A DNA stretch of 16,873 nucleotides from SLJN01 sp964505385 (GTDB taxonomy: Bacteria; Bacteroidota; Rhodothermia; Balneolales; Natronogracilivirgulaceae). The position numbers were made by a program, and so were the translations under genes. The DNA lies in assembly GCA_964505385.1 (NCBI GenBank), contig CAZDIA010000052.1, positions 1 to 16,873 of the forward strand. Direction: 5' to 3'. The notes under the pieces were generated by a model that was not told where the DNA came from, ran no database searches, and was given only the letters and a program-made list of their open reading frames with translations. Positions 7,786 to 14,728 of this stretch are shown here, in pieces; within the stretch, counting starts at the first letter, position 1, and the number at the start of each line of letters is the position of its first letter.

Positions 7786-8883
7786 TTAATCATCACAAGA
7801 TTGAAAAAGGCCGCATTCTATGGTAAGACCGGGGCCGAATGCCATGGCCATCATGGTTTCACCGGGTTTGATCAGATTTTCGCAGATATCTTTCATCACA
7901 AAGAGCACCGTAGCGCTGCTCATATTCCCGTATTCGCGCAGTATTTTTCTGGAACTTGCCAATTGATCCTCAGAGAGCTCAAGCGAATTTTCAATTTTAT
8001 CAAGGATTGACCTGCCTCCCGGATGGACAGCCCAGTGGTTTATATTTTCAATTTCGGTTTGGTGATCGGCAAGCTGATTTGCAAGGGTATCTTTGATTTG
8101 AGCCTCAATAATTTTTGGCACATAGGATGAGAGTACCATATTAAAACCCTGATCGCCAAGCTCCCAGGCCATATCCTCTTCGCCTTCATCCGTCAGATCA
8201 TTCATTAACCCTTTAATCTGGAGTTCACCTTTTTGGGCTCCGCTTACGACAAGACCTGCTCCACCGTCAGCAAAAACGGAATTAGAAAGGATGCCGTCCA
8301 TATCTTCACGAAGTTGCATGTGAAGCGTGCAAAGTTCTACGGCAGAAATAAGAACTACGGCTTCAGGATCAGCAGTGCAAATGGATTCCGCCATACGAAG
8401 TGCCGGAAAAGCGCCGAAACAGCCCATAAATCCTAAGTGGAAACGCTGAGTGGAATTATGTAATCCGAGGTCTTTCACAACAAAATATTCGGGGCCGGGT
8501 GCGAAAAATCCGGTACAGGAAACAGTTATGACATGAGTTACTTCTGCCGGTTCAAATGGGCTGCTATCCAAAGCTTTACGTGAAACCTCGCTGAACAGCT
8601 TGCGGGCGTGTTTGATATAGTGCCGGTTTCGGCGTTCCGTGCCCGGTTGGTTATCCAGAATATTTCCACTTTGATCCCAAAATAACGGTGCTTCGCCGTT
8701 TGAGTTAAAATCCGGTACAACAGTGTGCCTCTTCTCTATACCGGATTGTGCATACACCCGATTGTGCACTCGTTTCATTTTGCCGTTACCGTTAAGGCTT
8801 TGCTCAAGGATATCGCGTGTAAAGTTCTGTTTGTAATAGTTATCGGGAACTATGGTTTCTATGGGGTGTAAATATACCGGCAT
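7786..8883 (-). CDS. Type III polyketide synthase (chalcone/stilbene synthase family)
   Basis: A homodimeric ketosynthase that extends an acyl-CoA starter with malonyl-CoA and cyclises it. Numbering from the ATG at 8883 (365 aa), the catalytic triad is C123 in VSCTGFFAPG, H287 in WAVHPGG and N320 in GNMSSATV. F204 in VFADGGAGL matches the gatekeeper phenylalanine of plant enzymes. The family C-terminal signature FGPGLTIE is at 349-356. GFMGCFGAFPALR matches the QGCFAGGTVLR region of chalcone synthase. An in-frame GTG at 8895 would add four residues; ATG fits the family N-terminus (PVYLHPIETIVPDNY) better. It heads a three-gene operon with a methyltransferase and an FAD monooxygenase. An alkylresorcinol or alkylpyrone product is likely by analogy with SrsA and BpsA, but starter and cyclisation mode are unknown. 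Confidence 0.93.
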   Translation of the reverse strand: MPVYLHPIETIVPDNYYKQNFTRDILEQSLNGNGKMKRVHNRVYAQSGIEKRHTVVPDFNSNGEAPLFWDQSGNILDNQPGTERRNRHYIKHARKLFSEVSRKALDSSPFEPAEVTHVITVSCTGFFAPGPEYFVVKDLGLHNSTQRFHLGFMGCFGAFPALRMAESICTADPEAVVLISAVELCTLHMQLREDMDGILSNSVFADGGAGLVVSGAQKGELQIKGLMNDLTDEGEEDMAWELGDQGFNMVLSSYVPKIIEAQIKDTLANQLADHQTEIENINHWAVHPGGRSILDKIENSLELSEDQLASSRKILREYGNMSSATVLFVMKDICENLIKPGETMMAMAFGPGLTIECGLFQSCDD

Positions 8884-8963
8884 GATTGGGATCACTTGGT
8901 TTTTTAACGACTCTATGATTTTTTCTTACAGACATTAATTAAGCTGCACACCTAATGAACTAA

Positions 8964-8991
8964 TAAATATTGAAAATGATTCACACGTCAA
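8964..8991 (-). promoter_or_regulatory. Candidate promoter of the PKS operon
   Basis: On the minus strand TTGACG (8991-8986) overlaps the stop codon of the MATE gene and is followed after 16 nt by TATTTA (8969-8964). The -35 box is a 5/6 match and the -10 only 3/6. It would give a leader of about 75 nt. Read-through from the MATE gene is an alternative. Confidence 0.3.
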
Positions 8992-10391
8992 CCGGAAATT
9001 GAAGATGCGGATGTCTGCGGGGCATGTTCCATCTGTTTTCTTGAGAGAAAATAAAACCGGGCACAGTGCATAAGAGCGGCTGAGGTCAGTCCCGCAATTA
9101 ATCCGAACCACAACCCGGACGGGCCGATTTCGAGATAAATGCCAAGTAAATATCCAAGAGGTATACCGATGATCCAGTAAGCAACAAAGTTAACGTACAT
9201 CGGGATTTTGGTATCTTTTAATCCACGAAGCGCTGCAAGACCGCTGACTTGCAATCCGTCGGATATCTGAAAAACTGCCGCCAGTATGAGAAGTTGAGCG
9301 GCAATGATGAGGATATCAGTTTCATCGGTGTACAGTCCGGCAAGCTGTTCGGGAAAAATGATGATAAATAATGCCATTAAACCCATAAATCCTGTTGTGA
9401 GCAACATTCCGGAAAATCCGGTAAAACGAGCGCGTTTTGGTTGCCTTCGACCGGTTGCATGTCCCACACGTACTGTGATAGCGGTAGAGAGCCCAAGGGC
9501 GACCATAAACGTGACTGATGCAATGTTAATCGCTATCTGATGGCCGGCGACCGCAACTGTTCCGATTGATCCCATCAGAAGTGCAGTAACCGAAAACAGG
9601 GTTACTTCCATTGCCGAGCTGATGCCATTAGGAATTCCTATTCTCAATATTTCCCGAAGGTAGGGTATTTCCGGCAGCCGCACATCTTTCAATAGCTGAT
9701 ATTTTTGATATTGCTTTCTGAGAAATGTAAAAATCGAAATGGTTATAAACATCACCCAGAATACAATAGCGGTCGCCCATCCGGCGCCGACACCTCCCAG
9801 CTCGGGCATTCCCCAGTTTCCGTATATTAGGGTGTAGTTGGATACAATATTGAAGCCCAGGCCAAGAATAGTAATAAACATGGGTGGCCGTGTGGCTCCA
9901 AGCGCTTCATTGAAAAAGCGTAAGGTCATGAATCCAAATGCAGCGGGCAGCCCCCATGACACGGCATGCAGGTATCCGTCAGCAATTAGAACTACCTCTT
10001 GCTCCATTCCCATTATATGCATTAGAGGTGTGGCATTTCGCAGCACAATGAACGCGGGGATAGTTAACAGAAGGCTCAGCCATAAACCCTGCCGTAAATT
10101 TTTTCCGATCAAGCTATGTTCCCGTGCGCCAAACAGTTGTGCTACAATTGGGTTTACTGCCATTAAGGTGCCGACACATAGCATTAAAACCGGCATAAAG
10201 ATACTCGTTCCGATGGCTACGGCAGCAAGGTCGGTGCCACTGTAATTACCGGCCATCAATGTATCTACCACTTGCATTGCAATCTGGGCAAGTTGCGCGC
10301 CGGCTACAGGGATGCCGAGGGAAAGAGTGAATTTACTTTCCCGGTAGAACAGACGTGCTGTTAGTGGTAAATGTGGAACTCTGCCGCTCAA
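8988..10391 (-). CDS. MATE family multidrug/metabolite efflux transporter
   Basis: A 467-aa inner-membrane antiporter of the NorM-like MATE family with twelve predicted membrane helices in two six-helix halves. The first helix region reads LSLGIPVAGAQLAQIAMQVVDTLMAGNYSG, followed by LAAVAIGTSIFMPV. The second half begins near LREILRIGIPNGISSAMEVTLFSV. The start is unusual: a TAA lies directly upstream of a TTG at 10391, and the next ATG (residue 39) would delete the first helix, so TTG is the best start. Substrate is unknown. It sits 72 bp after the dehydrogenase gene and about 100 bp before the PKS operon on the same strand. Export of the polyketide product is possible, but many MATE genes have no functional link to neighbours. 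Confidence 0.93.
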   Translation of the reverse strand: MSGRVPHLPLTARLFYRESKFTLSLGIPVAGAQLAQIAMQVVDTLMAGNYSGTDLAAVAIGTSIFMPVLMLCVGTLMAVNPIVAQLFGAREHSLIGKNLRQGLWLSLLLTIPAFIVLRNATPLMHIMGMEQEVVLIADGYLHAVSWGLPAAFGFMTLRFFNEALGATRPPMFITILGLGFNIVSNYTLIYGNWGMPELGGVGAGWATAIVFWVMFITISIFTFLRKQYQKYQLLKDVRLPEIPYLREILRIGIPNGISSAMEVTLFSVTALLMGSIGTVAVAGHQIAINIASVTFMVALGLSTAITVRVGHATGRRQPKRARFTGFSGMLLTTGFMGLMALFIIIFPEQLAGLYTDETDILIIAAQLLILAAVFQISDGLQVSGLAALRGLKDTKIPMYVNFVAYWIIGIPLGYLLGIYLEIGPSGLWFGLIAGLTSAALMHCARFYFLSRKQMEHAPQTSASSISG

Positions 10392-10463
10392 TTAAATCCG
10401 GTTTCAAGATATATCCCAATTAGATAAACACTGAGTTACGGGATGCAATCGAAGTTGTTGTAA

Positions 10464-11429
10464 TTAAATAACCAGGTTTTTAACCTCTTCGGAGCGTCCC
10501 TGCAACACAAGGTCGATCGCATTGACGGAAAGTTCGGCCATGTTTTGCCGTGTTTCATGAGTGGCACTTCCGATATGTGGAAGCAGTACAGCATTGGGGG
10601 CTGTCATTAAATCCGGGTGCACTTCCGGTTCCCGTTCAAACACGTCGATTCCCGCTCCGGCTATGATTTTACTATGCAATGCATCAGCAAGAGCGGCCTC
10701 ATTCACTACGGGACCTCGAGCGGTATTAATTACATATCCGTGCGAACCGATTGCTTGAAGAATTTCCGAATCCACTAAGTGGTGAGAGTTTTCATTAAGG
10801 GGGCAATGAAGGGTAAGTATGTCGCACCATTCGGCAAGTTTGGGCACGGATGAATAGTAAGTTGCCCGCTGAACATCCTCTACACCTTTAGGAAGGCGAT
10901 TGCGGTTTGAATATCCGATATTCATCCCAAAAGCCAAAGCGCGTTTGGCAACCGCTCTGCCGATTCTGCCCATGCCAACTATACCAAGTTTGGCACCGTT
11001 TAACTCAAAACCCAGAAACCCTTCGGGCATCCAATCATCGAATTTTCCATCCCGCAGATGTTTTTCAGCCTCTCCAAGCCTCCTCGTAACTGATAAGATA
11101 AGCGCCAATGTGAGATCGGCTGTAGCATCGGTAAGAACATCAGGAGTATTAGCCACTCTGACACCAAGTTTTTTTGCCGCATCGGTATCAATATTGTTAT
11201 AGCCCACGGCATAGTTAGCAACAACCTTTAAACGGGGAGCGGCTTCAAGTACATTTGAAGTTACCGGGTTGGAAAGGAGGGTCAGCAGTGCGTCGTAATC
11301 TTTGACGACATTCAAAAGGTCTTTTTCAGTTTTAAGTGCACCGCGTTCTGCTACAGTTACCTCGTACTTTTTTGATAAACGATCAACAGCATCACCGGGA
11401 AGGGGTTCGGTCACAAGGACGTTATACAT
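10464..11429 (-). CDS. D-2-hydroxyacid dehydrogenase, glyoxylate/hydroxypyruvate reductase-like
   Basis: An NAD(P)H-dependent dehydrogenase of 321 aa. The N-terminal catalytic half contains NYAVGYNNIDT and TPDVLTDATADLTLALIL, the latter typical of the glyoxylate/hydroxypyruvate reductase (GRHPR/GhrB) branch. The dinucleotide fold has GMGRIG (152-157). Catalytic residues are R238 in NTARGPVVNE, E267 in DVFEREPE and H285 in LLPHIGSAT. Downstream of the Rossmann motif, SNRNR (174-178) places a serine and arginines at the end of strand 2, which in this family favours NADPH; that cofactor call is inference. It lies 8 nt after the lipoprotein gene and is probably in the same transcript. The substrate is most likely glyoxylate or hydroxypyruvate, but other 2-keto acids cannot be excluded. 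Confidence 0.92.
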   Translation of the reverse strand: MYNVLVTEPLPGDAVDRLSKKYEVTVAERGALKTEKDLLNVVKDYDALLTLLSNPVTSNVLEAAPRLKVVANYAVGYNNIDTDAAKKLGVRVANTPDVLTDATADLTLALILSVTRRLGEAEKHLRDGKFDDWMPEGFLGFELNGAKLGIVGMGRIGRAVAKRALAFGMNIGYSNRNRLPKGVEDVQRATYYSSVPKLAEWCDILTLHCPLNENSHHLVDSEILQAIGSHGYVINTARGPVVNEAALADALHSKIIAGAGIDVFEREPEVHPDLMTAPNAVLLPHIGSATHETRQNMAELSVNAIDLVLQGRSEEVKNLVI

Positions 11430-11437
11430 GTTCAGCT

Positions 11438-11863
11438 TTATTCAAGTTCTTTCCGTTCATCATTATACTCTACATGAGATACATTTTGCAATTTTTCGCT
11501 GTCTATGTCATCATAAATATATGAGAATTCAACAAGCACCTGCGTGCATGCCATGTCGGCAGGTCTCCAGCTGGCCATTTCCAGTTTGATGACATCCTCA
11601 GACGCAAAATCATAATCAGCTTTGAGCAGCCGGCTGCAACCTTCAGGCAAGCTTCCGCGGACAAGCAGTACGGGTTTGCCATCAACCGTAGCACGTTTTA
11701 CCTGGCTGATATATACCCGCCCCTGTGAGTAGTTATCATCAGCAGGCTTTCTGACTTCTATAGTATCTTCCGGAACCGAAATATGATTTTCTTCATTTGG
11801 TGTATCTGCAGTAGCGCATCCAAGCAGCAGGATAAGAGAAGACAGGTAAATCGGAAATTTCAT
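11438..11863 (-). CDS. Small putative outer-membrane lipoprotein of unknown function
   Basis: A 141-aa protein with a type II signal peptide: MKF, a hydrophobic core and the lipobox LLGC with the lipidated cysteine at C16. The +2 residue is A, not D, so outer-membrane sorting is expected by the E. coli rule. The mature part has an acidic spacer (about 18-45) and then a short mostly beta domain, including GRVYISQVKRATVDGKPVLLVRGSLPEGCS. Two further cysteines (C76 and C105) could form a disulfide. I do not recognise a named family. Its ATG overlaps the rsfS stop (ATGA), so the two genes are translationally coupled, although no functional link is evident. Confidence 0.8.
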   Translation of the reverse strand: MKFPIYLSSLILLLGCATADTPNEENHISVPEDTIEVRKPADDNYSQGRVYISQVKRATVDGKPVLLVRGSLPEGCSRLLKADYDFASEDVIKLEMASWRPADMACTQVLVEFSYIYDDIDSEKLQNVSHVEYNDERKELE

Positions 11864-12264
11864 AGTTTATCCTTGACTTCCGTCACCGCAGCGTCATTCC
11901 ACATTTTCTCGAGACCGTAATACTCTCGGGTATCCGGGTTGAAAATGTGAACGACCACATTTACATAATCAAGAACCACCCACCTTCGGGCTTCATAACC
12001 TTCCTTTTTCCACTCATCTTCACCAAGGGTCTCTTTGACTTTGTCGGCTACACCTCGGGTAAGTGCTTTAATCTGGGTTTCTGAGGTTCCGTGGCAAATT
12101 ATAAAGTATTCGGTGAGGGTTGTTAGCTCACGGACATCAAGCAGTTTTATATCTTCTGCTTTTTTTTCGAGGAGAGCTTCACTGATAGTGGAAATCAGTG
12201 CTTCGGAGTCTGACTTGTTGGTATTAAATGTTGATATATTTTCGGCTTTAGCGTTTTGTGGCAT
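11860..12264 (-). CDS. rsfS: Ribosomal silencing factor RsfS (YbeB/Iojap)
   Basis: Binds ribosomal protein L14 on the large subunit and blocks subunit joining, lowering translation in stationary phase or starvation. The 134-aa protein has the whole domain at about 23-125: LLDVRELTTLTEYFIICHGTS (41-61) and the C-terminal block YEARRWVVLDYVNVVVHIF followed by YYGLEKMW. A 20-residue N-terminal extension rich in N and S precedes the domain. It follows the LytR_C-domain gene by 9 nt and overlaps the lipoprotein gene by 4 nt. In many bacteria rsfS lies next to a LytR-family gene and nadD; nadD is not in this window. With rel in the same segment, two starvation brakes on translation lie within 12 kb. 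Confidence 0.95.
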   Translation of the reverse strand: MPQNAKAENISTFNTNKSDSEALISTISEALLEKKAEDIKLLDVRELTTLTEYFIICHGTSETQIKALTRGVADKVKETLGEDEWKKEGYEARRWVVLDYVNVVVHIFNPDTREYYGLEKMWNDAAVTEVKDKL

Positions 12265-12273
12265 GTAAGTGCA

Positions 12274-12714
12274 TTATTGGATGATTTGGTTATAATCTGC
12301 TCCGATTACAACGGTAGCATCAAGGTAAAAATCTTCGGACGATTCCTCTATGATTCTGGATTCGTCAAGTCCGAGCGCTCTGGCTACTTTTTCGGCATTG
12401 TTGCGATCTCCTGCCCGATCCAGTACAAAAGTTTCCCGGACATCAAACGTATCAAAGTTTCCGGATTCAACAACATCAAAACCGCTTGATCTGAGCTCCT
12501 GACTGAATTCGCTTGCGACTCCGGAAACACCACACCCGTTTAAAACTTCAATCTGTATAGCTTCGCTGATCAAATGGGTTTCACTTCCGTCACGATCAGC
12601 AACTATTCGGGGGTATAACATTCTCGAGAATAATCCAATTAACAGGGCGAGCAAGAGGATGCTCAGAAAGCCAATAGCGGTGTTGAGAAACAGATTAGAG
12701 TGACTGTTTTTCAT
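12274..12714 (-). CDS. Membrane-anchored LytR_C-domain protein
   Basis: A 146-aa protein with one N-terminal membrane helix (about 11-31, AIGFLSILLLALLIGLF) and a periplasmic C-terminal part. From residue 53, IQIEVLNGCGVSGVASEFSQ begins a LytR C-terminal (LytR_C) domain, also containing FVLDRAGDRNNAEKVARALGL and the terminal beta strand YLDATVVIGADY. The catalytic LytR-CpsA-Psr phosphotransferase domain is absent, so this is only the accessory domain, possibly binding the cell envelope or a partner. It is 29 nt downstream of the secreted-protein gene and 9 nt upstream of rsfS. Family assignment rests on the NGCG and terminal strand pattern; function is not known. Confidence 0.82.
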   Translation of the reverse strand: MKNSHSNLFLNTAIGFLSILLLALLIGLFSRMLYPRIVADRDGSETHLISEAIQIEVLNGCGVSGVASEFSQELRSSGFDVVESGNFDTFDVRETFVLDRAGDRNNAEKVARALGLDESRIIEESSEDFYLDATVVIGADYNQIIQ

Positions 12715-12743
12715 TCAATCACGTTATGCTCAGAAATTACACA

Positions 12744-13235
12744 TTATCTGTAGAAGTCTCTGCCGTATGGTGAATGTCCGAACGGACTTCTGTTATAGTA
12801 TCCCGCGGGTTGCTGACTGTATTGAAAGCGAATAGTTGAGTTTTCACTAATATCGTATTGCAACTCTGCATTTCTGATGAAAAAATTAAAGTCATCCTGC
12901 TGGCCCATTGGGTTGCTTCCGAACGGGGAATGTGACATAGAAACATCAACACGGCCGTGAAGATTATCGCTGAAATCCAGAAACATGGTGTTAGTGAGAA
13001 TATTCTGGTTATAGGCATTTCCACCGAAAGAGCCAAAAGTCATTTCATAAGATTGGCTCATGGACATATCGAATAGCCCCATTACATTGGTTGCATTCTC
13101 ATCGTCTGCCGGATGGGTGATTGTTCCTGTTCTTTCGTATGGACTGGGAATGTCTCCGCGAAATTGCGCACTGGCAACATCAGTCACAAAAAAGGTAACA
13201 AGCAGTGTTGATAGTAAAGTAATTCCCGTTCTCAT
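12744..13235 (-). CDS. Secreted or outer-membrane protein of unknown function
   Basis: A 163-aa protein with a clear Sec signal peptide (MRTGITLLSTLLVTFFVTDV, cleavage likely after ASA at residue 23). The mature chain is rich in S, N, M, F and G. It has alternating polar/hydrophobic stretches such as LHGRVDVSMS and ELQYDISENSTIRFQYS, as in outer-membrane beta hairpins. A short motif occurs twice, SPFGSNPMG (103-111) and SPFGHSPYG (150-158). It ends FYR rather than in the terminal phenylalanine of classic barrels, so a small surface or periplasmic protein is equally possible. It is the first gene of the long minus-strand run and has a candidate Bacteroidota-type promoter 35 bp upstream. No family is recognised. 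Confidence 0.75.
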   Translation of the reverse strand: MRTGITLLSTLLVTFFVTDVASAQFRGDIPSPYERTGTITHPADDENATNVMGLFDMSMSQSYEMTFGSFGGNAYNQNILTNTMFLDFSDNLHGRVDVSMSHSPFGSNPMGQQDDFNFFIRNAELQYDISENSTIRFQYSQQPAGYYNRSPFGHSPYGRDFYR

Positions 13236-13269
13236 ATCCGTATTATTATGTGGTTTATTACTGCTATTG

Positions 13270-13299
13270 TAAATTTAGCAAAACTGCAATTAATATCAA
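13270..13299 (-). promoter_or_regulatory. Candidate Bacteroidota-type promoter of the secreted-protein gene
   Basis: On the minus strand TTG (13299-13297), 19 nt, then TAAATTTA (13277-13270), one base off the TAnnTTTG consensus. The spacing is ideal for a Bacteroidota primary-sigma promoter. The leader would be about 25-30 nt. It would drive the run from the secreted protein through rsfS and beyond. Confidence 0.4.
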
Positions 13300-13354
13300 G
13301 AAAAATAAACATTAGAAGTCCAATCTGATACCTGCTCAACGTTCATAACACATT

Positions 13355-13403
13355 TATAGCATCTGAGGGTTTCAAATAAAAATCAGATGGCTATAGATTT
13401 TTT
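13355..13403 (+). terminator. Orphan stem-loop followed by T6
   Basis: TATAGCATCTGA (13355-13366) pairs with TCAGAT and GCTATA (13383-13388 and 13390-13395), giving 12 bp with a single bulged G at 13389 and a 16-nt loop. GA and six T follow (13398-13403). In the plus direction this resembles an intrinsic terminator, but no plus-strand gene lies upstream. On the minus strand it lies 64 nt past tRNA-Ser but has no T run after it. It may end tRNA-Ser readthrough, act as an insulator, or end a short plus-strand RNA. Confidence 0.4.
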
Positions 13404-13458
13404 GATGCAGTTCTCGATTACGGTTGAAACCGTGCAATATTTAGGTAGGCACTGTCTG

Positions 13459-13547
13459 CGGAGGTGGAGGGATTCGAACCCCCGGTCCCGAGTAATCGGG
13501 ACTACGGTTTTCGAGACCGTCCCGTTCGACCACTCCGGCACACCTCC
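13459..13547 (-). tRNA. tRNA-Ser(CGA)
   Basis: Minus-strand class II tRNA of 89 nt. Acceptor arms GGAGGTG and CACCTCC pair fully and the discriminator is G, as expected for serine. The anticodon stem ACGGT/ACCGT encloses CTCGAAA, giving anticodon CGA (reads UCG). The variable arm is a stem built on GTCCCGATTACTCGGGAC. The T arm has GGTTCGAATCC. CCA is not encoded. It diverges from queA. Confidence 0.97.
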
Positions 13548-13562
13548 GTGGGCTATTTGCCG

Positions 13563-13591
13563 TTGCTTTCGCGGGCAAAATTTATTATATT
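13563..13591 (+). promoter_or_regulatory. Candidate promoter of queA-ispD-ispF
   Basis: TTGCTT (13563-13568), a 17-nt spacer and TATATT (13586-13591). The -10 box matches 5/6 and the -35 3/6. A 6-bp inverted repeat ATATTA-AAGA-TAATAT (13587-13602) overlaps the -10 box and start region and could be an operator. The leader would be about 78 nt. Confidence 0.4.
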
Positions 13592-13675
13592 AAAGATAAT
13601 ATTTCAAAAATACAAAATAAGGAAGGCAGAAATCAGAATCAACTGTCTTTCAATTAAAACCCTTCTAAATTATAT

Positions 13676-14722
13676 ATGAAGCTTACGGATTTTCGCTTTG
13701 ATCTCGATGGAATCCATGTACCTGATAAACCTGCAGATCCCCGCGATCAAGCAAGGTTGATGGTTCTTGACAGAAAAAATCAATCTATTACGCATGATGA
13801 GTTTTCAAATATAGCTGAATATTTCGAAGAGGGGGATTGCCTAATATACAATAATACAAAAGTATTCCCCGCCCGCCTAAAAGGCCGAAAGGAAAAAACG
13901 GATGCGGACATTGAAGTTTTTCTACTAAGAGAGCTGCAGCCTGAAAATATGTTATGGGATGTATTGGTGGATCCGGCACGTAAAATCAGGATTGGCAATA
14001 AACTATACTTTGGAGATGAGCTGGTAGCTGAAGTGGTTGATAATACCACCTCAAGGGGCAGAACTATACGATTTCTGTTTGATCGCCCGAATGAAGAACT
14101 TTACGAAATTCTGGATCAAATCGGCGAAATGCCTCTGCCACCCTATATTGACAGAGAGCCGGAGCCGGAAGATAAGGAACAATATCAGACCGTTTTTGCC
14201 AGGGAGCGCGGAGCAGTTGCCGCGCCGACCGCAGGCATGCACTTCACTGATGAGCTTCTCGATTCGTTGCGGGAAAAAGGGGTAAGGCTTGCGCCGGTTA
14301 CCCTTCATATCGGTTGGGGTACCTTCCGGACTGTGGAAGTTGAGGATCTTACCAAACACCGCATGGACTCAGAGAATTATTACATCTCTGAGGAGAGCGC
14401 CGAAACTATAAATGATGTTTTGGCAAAAAAGAAAAACAAGGTAGTTGCCTGCGGAACTACTGCAGTTCGTGCGGTGGAAACCAGCATTACCGCTTCCGGT
14501 GAAGTTAAGCCGTCATTCGGGTGGACGGATAAGTTTATTTATCCCCCTTATGATTTTAAAATCACAGAATCCATGATAACAAATTTTCATCGTCCGGAGT
14601 CTACCTTGCTCATGCTGACTGCAGCATTTTGCGATTTTGATTTGTTGATGAGGGCTTATGATGAAGCCAGAGAAAACGACTATCGCTTTTTCTCCTTCGG
14701 CGATGCAATGTTGATTCTGTAA
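13676..14722 (+). CDS. queA: S-adenosylmethionine:tRNA ribosyltransferase-isomerase
   Basis: Transfers and isomerises the ribosyl group of SAM onto preQ1 at the wobble base of GUN-anticodon tRNAs (Tyr, His, Asn, Asp), making epoxyqueuosine. The 348-aa length is normal. Family blocks are NNTKVFPARLKGRK (59-72), GEMPLPPYI (150-158), YQTVFARERGAVAAPTAGMHFT (170-191), LHIGWGTFRTVEVED and NFHRPESTLLML near the C-terminus. It starts with ATG in an AT-rich leader without Shine-Dalgarno. It is followed 6 nt later by ispD and is probably co-transcribed with ispD and ispF. A substrate, tRNA-Tyr(GUA), is encoded about 1.8 kb downstream. Confidence 0.97.
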   Translation: MKLTDFRFDLDGIHVPDKPADPRDQARLMVLDRKNQSITHDEFSNIAEYFEEGDCLIYNNTKVFPARLKGRKEKTDADIEVFLLRELQPENMLWDVLVDPARKIRIGNKLYFGDELVAEVVDNTTSRGRTIRFLFDRPNEELYEILDQIGEMPLPPYIDREPEPEDKEQYQTVFARERGAVAAPTAGMHFTDELLDSLREKGVRLAPVTLHIGWGTFRTVEVEDLTKHRMDSENYYISEESAETINDVLAKKKNKVVACGTTAVRAVETSITASGEVKPSFGWTDKFIYPPYDFKITESMITNFHRPESTLLMLTAAFCDFDLLMRAYDEARENDYRFFSFGDAMLIL

Positions 14723-14728
14723 AATGGA

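Noticed and set aside
13420..13433. ACGGTT-GA-AACCGT inverted repeat near tRNA-Ser, resembling its anticodon arm
   Set aside because: It could be a tRNA fragment duplication or a terminator, but the match is short and no T run follows on either strand.
13387..13679. Open frames across tRNA-Ser
   Set aside because: They translate the tRNA and its flanks, for example the T arm gives GFEPP-like residues. This is a common false call over tRNA genes.
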